This document shows, piece by piece, positions 14,880-19,655 of a stretch of 19,655 nucleotides of DNA. Source of the DNA: JBNAVY01 sp049700195 (GTDB taxonomy: Bacteria; Bacillota; Thermoanaerobacteria; Thermoanaerobacterales; Thermoanaerobacteraceae). Location of the stretch: the NCBI GenBank assembly GCA_049700195.1, contig JBNAVY010000037.1, forward strand, positions 1-19,655, read 5' to 3'. Under the pieces are notes generated by a model. It worked only from the letters and a program-made list of their open reading frames with translations. It was not told where the DNA came from and made no database searches. The stretch's first letter is position 1. Each line of letters opens with the position of its first letter. The translations under genes and the position numbers were made by a program.

Positions 14880-15303
14880 TCTCTTCACCACCCAATTCTT
14901 CACGTTTTAAGAACTTAGTCTTAATAGGCAGTTTATGTTTTGCAAGCCTTAATGCTTCTCTTGCCACCTCTTCAGAAACGCCAGCAATTTCAAAAAGAAC
15001 CCTGCCTGGTTTTACGACTGCTACCCAATATTCAGGTGAGCCTTTTCCAGAACCCATTCGTGTCTCTGCAGGTTTTTTCGTAATTGGTTTGTCGGGGAAT
15101 ATTTTAATCCAAACTTTACCGCCTCTTTTAATATATCTCGTCATGGCAACCCTTGCAGCCTCAATCTGAGTTGCAGTTATCCAACCCTGCTCAAGTGCCT
15201 GCAAACCATATTCACCATAGCTTATTGTATTTCCTCTTGTTGCATTTCCTTTCATTCTGCCCTTTTGTTGTTTTCTGTACTTTACTCTTTTTGGCATTAA
15301 CAT
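14869..15303 (-). CDS. rplP: 50S ribosomal protein L16
   Basis: L16 helps position A-site tRNA and is needed for late 50S maturation. The N-terminus MLMPKRVKYRKQQKGRMKG, GEYGLQALEQGWITATQIEAARVA, the KPAETRMGSGKGSPEYWVAVVKPG segment and FEIAGVSEEVAREALRLA are diagnostic. The first ATG (15303), 10 bases past AGGAGG, is preferred over the ATG two codons later, matching the MLLPKRV-type start of Firmicute L16. It is separated from rpsC by only 3 bases. Confidence 0.98.
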   Translation of the reverse strand: MLMPKRVKYRKQQKGRMKGNATRGNTISYGEYGLQALEQGWITATQIEAARVAMTRYIKRGGKVWIKIFPDKPITKKPAETRMGSGKGSPEYWVAVVKPGRVLFEIAGVSEEVAREALRLAKHKLPIKTKFLKREELGGEENEG

Positions 15304-15306
15304 GGT

Positions 15307-15972
15307 TTACTTACCTCCTTCCACACTTACCTGCTTTTTAGGCTGTGGTAATATCTCTCCTTTGTTTATCCACACTTTTACTCCGATTTTACCGTAGGTT
15401 GTATTAGCCTCAGCAAATCCATAATCAATATCTGCTCTTAAGGTTTGAAGGGGTACAACTCCTTCATGGTATCTTTCAGTACGCGCTATTTCCGCTCCCG
15501 CCAGTCTTCCCGAACACGATACTTTAATTCCTTTTGCACCAAATTTCATAGCACGTGTTATAGCTTGTTTCATCGCTCTTCTAAAGGATATCCTCTTTTC
15601 CAACTGTGATGCAATGTTTTCAGCTACTAACTGTGCATTAACTTCAGGTGTTTTTACTTCAACAATATTTAAAATTACTGTTTTATTTGTCATCTTTTCA
15701 AGTTCTTCTCTTAATTTATCTATACCAGCACCAGACTTACCAATAACCATACCTGGTTTTGCTGTATAAATATCTATCTTAATTCTGTTTGAAGCTCTTT
15801 CAATTATTATTTTGGGAACTCCAGCTGAATATAAGGCTTTTTTTATATATTCTCTAATTTTAATATCTTCTATTAGCAAATTAGAAAAGTCCTTATCATT
15901 TGCATACCATTTAGCTTCCCAATCTTGTGAAACTCCTACTCTTAGTCCATAAGGATGTACTTTTTGACCCAC
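15307..15972 (-). CDS. rpsC: 30S ribosomal protein S3
   Basis: S3 lines the mRNA entry channel on the 30S head and contributes to mRNA unwinding. MGQKVHPYGLRVG at the N-terminus, a KH-type RNA-binding domain with the loop VIGKSGAG (about 76-83), and the C-terminal domain with AIKFGAKGIKV-like sequence (here AMKFGAKGIKVSCSGRLAGAEIARTE) are diagnostic. Length 221 is typical. It follows rplV by 13 bp. Confidence 0.98.
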   Translation of the reverse strand: MGQKVHPYGLRVGVSQDWEAKWYANDKDFSNLLIEDIKIREYIKKALYSAGVPKIIIERASNRIKIDIYTAKPGMVIGKSGAGIDKLREELEKMTNKTVILNIVEVKTPEVNAQLVAENIASQLEKRISFRRAMKQAITRAMKFGAKGIKVSCSGRLAGAEIARTERYHEGVVPLQTLRADIDYGFAEANTTYGKIGVKVWINKGEILPQPKKQVSVEGGK

Positions 15973-15985
15973 TTATATCCCTCCT

Positions 15986-16321
15986 TTATTCCTTTTCTTT
16001 TACAACAATAGTTATATGACTTGTTTTTTTCTTTATTATATTAGATCTGCCCATAGCACGTGGTAAAAGTCTCTTAAGAGTTGGGCCCTGATCTGCAACT
16101 GCTTTTGAAACGTATAAGCTGTCTCTATTCATATTGTGATTATTTTCTGCATTTGCAACAGCTGATTTTAAAACTTTTGATATTGCAACAGCTGACCTAT
16201 TTGGTGTAAATTTTAATATTGCAAGCGCCTCATCTACATTTTTCCCACGTATTGTGTCTAGCACAATTCTCACTTTTCGCGGTGATATTCTAATATGTTT
16301 GGCAATCGCTCTTGCTTCCAC
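15986..16321 (-). CDS. rplV: 50S ribosomal protein L22
   Basis: L22 extends a beta-hairpin into the nascent peptide exit tunnel, where macrolide-resistance changes map in other species. ARAIAKHIRISPRKVRIVLDTIRGK, SAVANAENNHNMNRDSLYV and the hairpin region GPTLKRLLPRAMGRSNIIKKKTSHITIVV are diagnostic and look normal. Length 111 is standard. The start is GTG at 16321, 5 bases after AGGAGG. Confidence 0.98.
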   Translation of the reverse strand: MEARAIAKHIRISPRKVRIVLDTIRGKNVDEALAILKFTPNRSAVAISKVLKSAVANAENNHNMNRDSLYVSKAVADQGPTLKRLLPRAMGRSNIIKKKTSHITIVVKEKE

Positions 16322-16338
16322 ACTATCTCCTCCTTTGC

Positions 16339-16620
16339 CTACTTAACTTTGGAAGTTTTTTCTGTATCTGCATGGCCACGGAACGTACGTGTAGGAGCAA
16401 ACTCACCCAACTTATGACCGACCATGTCTTCAGTAATGTAAATAGGAACATGTTTCCTCCCATCATGTACTGCTATGGTATGTCCAACCATATCCGGGAA
16501 TATTGTTGAGCTCCTTGACCATGTCTTTATTACTTTTTTCTCGTTTTTCTTATTCATTTCTTTTATTCTTTCTAAAAGCCTGCTTTCCACATAGGGACCT
16601 TTTTTTAAAGACCTGCTCAA
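16339..16620 (-). CDS. rpsS: 30S ribosomal protein S19
   Basis: S19 lies in the 30S head beside S13 and contacts the 50S central protuberance. SRSLKKGPYVESRLLERI, TWSRSSTIFPDMVGHTIAVHDGRKHVPIYITEDMVGHKLGEFAPTRTFRGH is read through the ORF as the conserved core (about residues 34-84). Length 93 is typical. The start is TTG at 16620, 8 bases after AAGGAGG; no ATG or GTG matches the family N-terminus. Confidence 0.98.
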   Translation of the reverse strand: MSRSLKKGPYVESRLLERIKEMNKKNEKKVIKTWSRSSTIFPDMVGHTIAVHDGRKHVPIYITEDMVGHKLGEFAPTRTFRGHADTEKTSKVK

Positions 16621-16640
16621 AATATTAGCCTCCTTTCTTG

Positions 16641-17471
16641 TTACGCTTTACGACTTTTTACAATGTATTTGTTAGAAGCTTTATTTTTCTTGCGTGTTTT
16701 ATATCCTAAAGCCGGTTTACCCCAGGGTGTTAATGGACCAGGATGTCCTATAGGAGCTTTGCCTTCACCGCCACCATGAGGATGATCTACTGGATTCATT
16801 ACAGAACCTCTTACTGTTGGTCTTATACCAAGCCACCTTGTTCGGCCCGCTTTGCCTATTTTGATGTTTTCATGGTCAAGATTTGATACCTGACCAATTG
16901 TTGCTCTGCAATTAGCACTTACTATTCTTACTTCACCTGATGGCATTCTGATCTGAACAGTATTCCCTTCTTTAGCCATCAATTGTGCAGATGATCCTGC
17001 AGCTCTTACTAATTGAGCACCTTTACCAGGCATTAATTCAATATTATGAATTACTGTACCTAAAGGTATATTTTTCAGCGGCAGCGTATTCCCAGTTTTA
17101 ATATCTACATCTTCGCCAGACTCAATAAAATCACCAGGTTTTAATCCATATGGTGCTATTATATAACGCTTTTCACCATCAAGATAGTGTATAAGTGCTA
17201 TATAAGCTGTTCTGTTAGGATCATATTCAATAGCTGCTACTTTCCCTGGTACTTTGTCTTTATTTCTTTTAAAATCAATAATTCTATATTTTCTTTTATG
17301 TCCGCCGCCACGATGTCTTACTGTAATTCTGCCATAAACATTCCTTCCGCCAGTTTTATTTAATGAAACTACTAAGGATTTTTCAGGCTTATCTTTTGTT
17401 ACTTCCTCAAATGTAGAAACCGTCATTTGACGTCTACCTGGGGAAGTTGGTTTATACTTTTTAATACCCAT
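16641..17471 (-). CDS. rplB: 50S ribosomal protein L2
   Basis: L2 is one of the most conserved 50S proteins and is needed for subunit association and peptidyl transferase centre assembly. The GRNVYGRITVRHRGGGHKRKYR region (about 43-64) is followed by an SH3-like core. The C-terminal signature SVMNPVDHPHGGGEGKAPIG spans about 223-242, with the histidine at 230 equivalent to the functionally important His of other L2 proteins. Length 276 is standard. AAGGAGGGGAAACA precedes the ATG. Confidence 0.98.
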   Translation of the reverse strand: MGIKKYKPTSPGRRQMTVSTFEEVTKDKPEKSLVVSLNKTGGRNVYGRITVRHRGGGHKRKYRIIDFKRNKDKVPGKVAAIEYDPNRTAYIALIHYLDGEKRYIIAPYGLKPGDFIESGEDVDIKTGNTLPLKNIPLGTVIHNIELMPGKGAQLVRAAGSSAQLMAKEGNTVQIRMPSGEVRIVSANCRATIGQVSNLDHENIKIGKAGRTRWLGIRPTVRGSVMNPVDHPHGGGEGKAPIGHPGPLTPWGKPALGYKTRKKNKASNKYIVKSRKA

Positions 17472-17494
17472 TGTTTCCCCTCCTTATCGAAACA

Positions 17495-17788
17495 TTATGC
17501 TTGCATACCTTCAAAGAATTCGATTCCTTTACTATTTGGTTTCAATTTGACAATAGCTTTTTTAAAACTATTTGTTCTTCCTTCGTTTTTCCCTACTCTT
17601 TTAAGTTTACCCATATAATTCATAGTAAAAACTTTTTCAACTTTTACTCCGAAAATTTCTTCAACAGCATTTTTAATCTGTATTTTATTTGCATCTTTGC
17701 GAACTATAAAGGTGTATTTTCTGTCCGCCATTAAACTCATACTTTTTTCAGTTATTACAGGTTTTAAAATTATATCTCTTGCGTCCAT
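17495..17788 (-). CDS. rplW: 50S ribosomal protein L23
   Basis: L23 sits at the tunnel exit and is the docking site for trigger factor and signal recognition particle. MDARDIILKPVITEKSM, KYTFIVRKDANKIQIKNAVEEIFGVKV and a basic loop ending in GKLKRVGKNEGRTNSFKKAIVKL are diagnostic. Length 97 is normal. Its ATG shares one base with the rplD stop (TAATG), indicating coupled translation. Confidence 0.98.
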   Translation of the reverse strand: MDARDIILKPVITEKSMSLMADRKYTFIVRKDANKIQIKNAVEEIFGVKVEKVFTMNYMGKLKRVGKNEGRTNSFKKAIVKLKPNSKGIEFFEGMQA

Positions 17789-18408
17789 TAAGCATACACC
17801 TCCTCAACAATACTAACTGCATCTTTTGTGATTATAAACTTATCATATTTTAATATGTCATAAGTATTTAAAGAATTTGCATATAAAGTCTTTACACCTT
17901 TTATATTCCTAGCTGATAACTCTATATTTTTTTCACCTTCAGGAATAACTATAAGTGCATTTTTAACATTAAGATTTTTTAAAAGTTCAGCAACTTTTTT
18001 TGTTTTCGGCTCATCTGATTTAAACTCATCTAAAACTATTATTTCATTATCCTTTACTTTTGACGAAAGGGCAGATTTCAATGCCAGTCTTTTTACTTTT
18101 TTGGGTATTTCATAGCTATAATCTCTAGGTTTTGGTCCAAAAACAACTCCACCTTTTATCCATTGTGGAGCCCTTATACTTCCTTGACGAGCTCTGCCTG
18201 TGCCTTTTTGTCTCCAAGGCTTTATACCGCCTCCACGAACTTCACCACGTCTTTTTGTCGAATGTGTACCCTGTCTCTGACTTGCTAAATAACTTAATAC
18301 CGCATCATGCATAACAGGAACATTTATATTAACACCAAAAATCTCATCATTTAATTCAATTTCGCCAACTTGTTCACCATTATAGTTTAAAACTGCTACC
18401 TTAGGCAT
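17788..18408 (-). CDS. rplD: 50S ribosomal protein L4
   Basis: L4 projects a loop into the exit tunnel. In Escherichia coli it also represses the S10 operon; whether that holds here is unknown. MPKVAVLNYNGEQVGEIELND, the tunnel loop TKRRGEVRGGGIKPWRQKGTGRARQGSIRAPQ is present (about 52-83), followed by GVVFGPKPRDYSY. The frame opens six codons earlier at 18426, but that extension encodes AAAGGAGG. The ATG at 18408, 7 bases downstream, gives 206 residues. Confidence 0.97.
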   Translation of the reverse strand: MPKVAVLNYNGEQVGEIELNDEIFGVNINVPVMHDAVLSYLASQRQGTHSTKRRGEVRGGGIKPWRQKGTGRARQGSIRAPQWIKGGVVFGPKPRDYSYEIPKKVKRLALKSALSSKVKDNEIIVLDEFKSDEPKTKKVAELLKNLNVKNALIVIPEGEKNIELSARNIKGVKTLYANSLNTYDILKYDKFIITKDAVSIVEEVYA

Positions 18409-18425
18409 CGATTTTCCTCCTTTCA

Positions 18426-19058
18426 CTAATTATTTTTAACCGAGTCCTTTATAATAAGCAGTGATCCTTTAGGTCCTGGAACTGAACCTTTAATTAAAAT
18501 CATATTCATTTCTGGATCAACTCTCATAATTTCAAGGTTTTGTACTGTAACTTTCTCATGGCCCATATGACCAGGCATTATTTTCCCTTTGAAAGTTCTT
18601 CCCGGATCTGTTGTTGCCCCCATAGAACCAACTCTTCTATGATATTTGGAACCGTGTGCCATAGGTCCTCTGTTAGCATTATATCTTTTTATAATTCCTG
18701 CAAATCCCTTACCTTTTGAAATACCAGTAACATCAACTTTTTCCCCAGCTTTGAATATATCAGCCTTTATTTCAGTACCTACTTCATAACCACTGATATC
18801 CTCAAGCCTTAATTCTTTAAGATATTTCTTAAAAGGAAGATCTGATTTTTTAAAATGTCCTTTTAGTGGTTTTATGACTCTTCTTTCTTTAATATCACCA
18901 AAGCCAACCTGTATAGCATTATAACCGTCATTTCCCAATGTTTTTTTCTGTACAACTATACAAGGACCTGCTTCTACAACTGTTACAGGAATAAATTCAC
19001 CTTTCTCATTAAAGATCTGAGTCATACCATGTTTTTTACCTAATATACCTTTTTTCAT
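18426..19058 (-). CDS. rplC: 50S ribosomal protein L3
   Basis: L3 is an assembly initiator whose internal loop reaches the peptidyl transferase centre. MKKGILGKKHGMTQIFNEKG, the DVTGISKGKGFAGIIKRYN segment, the loop GSKYHRRVGSMGATTDPGRTFKGK (about 137-159) and GHMGHEKVTVQNLEI are diagnostic. Length 210 is normal. AGGAGG precedes the ATG. The gap to rpsJ (46 bp) is longer than elsewhere in the block and holds a small hairpin. Confidence 0.98.
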   Translation of the reverse strand: MKKGILGKKHGMTQIFNEKGEFIPVTVVEAGPCIVVQKKTLGNDGYNAIQVGFGDIKERRVIKPLKGHFKKSDLPFKKYLKELRLEDISGYEVGTEIKADIFKAGEKVDVTGISKGKGFAGIIKRYNANRGPMAHGSKYHRRVGSMGATTDPGRTFKGKIMPGHMGHEKVTVQNLEIMRVDPEMNMILIKGSVPGPKGSLLIIKDSVKNN

Positions 19059-19082
19059 TTAATCAACCTCCTGAAACCAGCG

Positions 19083-19096
19083 GACGCTTTAGCGTC
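19083..19096 (-). promoter_or_regulatory. Small GC-rich hairpin between rpsJ and rplC
   Basis: In the minus-strand RNA GACGC-TAAA-GCGTC forms five strong pairs around a four-base loop, 8 bases after the rpsJ stop and 24 bases before the rplC start. It stands out against the AT-rich background. No U-run follows, so it is not a terminator. A role in mRNA processing, stability or rplC translation is possible but unproven. Confidence 0.45.
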
Positions 19097-19104
19097 TTAA
19101 TTTC

Positions 19105-19413
19105 TTATAATTTTATTTCAATATCAACACCAGCAGGTAAATCAAGCCTCATAAGAGCATCTACTGTTTTTGGTGTTGGACTTAATATATCTATAAGCCT
19201 TTTATGTGTTCTCATTTCAAATTGTTCTCTTGAATCTTTATATTTATGAGGAGCTCTTAAGATTGTTATAACATCTTTTTCTGTTGGAAGAGGAATCGGT
19301 CCTGATACCTCTGCTCCCGTCCTTTTTGCGGTTTCAACTATTTTTTCTGCTGATTGATCTAATACTACATGATCAAATGCTTTTAAACGAATACGAATTT
19401 TCTGTTTGGGCAT
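19105..19413 (-). CDS. rpsJ: 30S ribosomal protein S10
   Basis: S10 is a 30S head protein that also works in transcription antitermination as NusE, with NusB. KIRIRLKAFDHVVLDQSAEKIVETAKRTGA at the N-terminus, SGPIPLPTEKDVITILRAPHKYKDSREQFEMRTHKRLIDI is conserved (about 37-76), and the C-terminus is LMRLDLPAGVDIEIKL. Length 102 is standard. AAGGAGGG precedes the ATG. It heads the S10 block behind a promoter-bearing spacer after tuf. Confidence 0.98.
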   Translation of the reverse strand: MPKQKIRIRLKAFDHVVLDQSAEKIVETAKRTGAEVSGPIPLPTEKDVITILRAPHKYKDSREQFEMRTHKRLIDILSPTPKTVDALMRLDLPAGVDIEIKL

Positions 19414-19506
19414 TTAATTTCCCTCCTTTTTTACACACAATTCCTAATTATTTATATACACATATCCGTGCGTTTTTTAATTCTAAAAACACAACCCAAC
19501 TTTTAT

Positions 19507-19535
19507 ATTTTATACTATCCTTAGCCTTATTACAA
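19507..19535 (-). promoter_or_regulatory. Candidate S10-operon promoter
   Basis: In the tuf-rpsJ spacer the minus strand has TTGTAA (19535-19530), a 17-base spacer and TAAAAT (19512-19507). A TATAAA register two bases earlier is also possible with a 15-base spacer. The predicted start is near 19500, giving an approximately 87-base leader before rpsJ. The leader contains an imperfect helix at about 19468-19492 (GTG and TTTTT pairing with AAAAA and CAC, two bases bulged). No control signal was recognised. Confidence 0.6.
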
Positions 19536-19555
19536 GTCTTGACATATCAATATTT

Positions 19556-19585
19556 TTGTGCTAATAGGATAATCTATTAGCACAA
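19556..19585. repeat. 12-bp perfect palindrome downstream of tuf
   Basis: Plus-strand arms TTGTGCTAATAG (19556-19567) and CTATTAGCACAA (19574-19585) are perfect inverted repeats around GATAAT. It begins 14 bases after the tuf stop, where a terminator would be expected. In the minus-strand RNA, however, the hairpin is followed by AAAATA rather than a U-run, while in the plus direction it is followed by TTTT. It may be an RNA 3'-end or processing structure of tuf mRNA, or a protein-binding site near the S10 promoter. Confidence 0.7.
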
Positions 19586-19599
19586 TTTTAAATTAAAAA

Positions 19600-19655
19600 T
19601 TAGGCTTCAATAGCTGAAACAACACCAGCACCTACTGTATGTCCGCCTTCCCTTA
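19600..19655 (-). CDS. tuf: Elongation factor Tu, C-terminal end only (partial)
   Basis: The last 17 complete codons and the TAA stop (19602-19600) are visible; the gene continues past the right edge. The encoded end REGGHTVGAGVVSAIEA matches the conserved C-terminus of EF-Tu, domain III, in Gram-positive bacteria. EF-Tu delivers aminoacyl-tRNA to the ribosome as a GTP complex. Position directly upstream of rpsJ fits the tail of an str operon (rpsL-rpsG-fusA-tuf), which is not in the window. Confidence 0.93.
   Translation of the reverse strand, partial: REGGHTVGAGVVSAIEA

Noticed and set aside
17544..17575. Plus-strand TTGACA with TATTTG 16 bases later inside rplW
   Set aside because: The -10 match is weak, it sits in conserved coding sequence, and there is no downstream plus-strand gene.
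19539..19573. Plus-strand TTGACA with TAATAG 17 bases downstream, resembling a promoter firing toward tuf
   Set aside because: The -10 match is poor (three of six), it lies inside the palindrome, and it would only make RNA antisense to tuf. No plus-strand gene is visible.
1..19655. Search for mobile elements, CRISPR repeats, tRNA/rRNA genes, toxin-antitoxin or defence genes
   Set aside because: Gene order is the conserved ribosomal arrangement, spacers are short, no direct-repeat array or transposase is present and no tRNA-like or rRNA-like stretch was recognised. I see no new multi-gene system.

Overview
The window is an almost solid, minus-strand array of translation and protein-export genes. 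It is the S10-spc-alpha ribosomal superoperon of a low-G+C Gram-positive bacterium, most likely a member of class Clostridia (Firmicutes/Bacillota). The assignment rests on gene order (tuf-rpsJ ... secY-adk-map-KOW-infA-rpmJ-rpsM-rpsK-rpsD-rpoA-rplQ-ecfA1-ecfA2-ecfT-truA-rplM-rpsI), AT-rich codon use, strong AGGAGG-type ribosome binding sites before nearly every gene, and the four-cysteine forms of S4, S14, L24, L36 and adenylate kinase. The genus cannot be named from the sequence alone.

Transcription runs from high to low coordinates. At the right edge are the last codons of tuf (EF-Tu), then a 186-bp spacer holding a 12-bp perfect palindrome and a sigma-A-like promoter. Next comes the S10 block (rpsJ, rplC, rplD, rplW, rplB, rpsS, rplV, rpsC, rplP, rpmC, rpsQ), then the spc block (rplN, rplX, rplE, rpsN, rpsH, rplF, rplR, rpsE, rpmD, rplO, secY). 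After that are adk, map, a KOW-domain protein, infA and rpmJ, and the alpha block (rpsM, rpsK, rpsD, rpoA, rplQ).

A hairpin with only a short U-run separates rplQ from the ECF transporter energizing module (two ATPases and the T membrane subunit), which overlaps end to end and is followed immediately by truA. A near-consensus promoter straddling the truA stop codon appears to give rplM-rpsI its own transcript with a short structured leader. The array ends at a strong intrinsic terminator at the left edge.

The genes supply most of the proteins of both ribosomal subunits, initiation factor IF1, the RNA polymerase alpha subunit, the SecY translocon channel, nascent-chain N-terminal Met removal, AMP/ADP balance, one tRNA pseudouridine synthase and the shared ATP-driven engine for vitamin/metal uptake. 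All genes look intact apart from tuf, which is cut by the window edge. One gene (rpmJ, 37 codons) and several better start codons were identified by reading the sequence directly. I found no mobile element, CRISPR array, rRNA/tRNA gene or novel multi-gene system. The points worth a second look are regulatory: spacers, leaders and hairpins. No gene-free stretch exceeds 300 bases.
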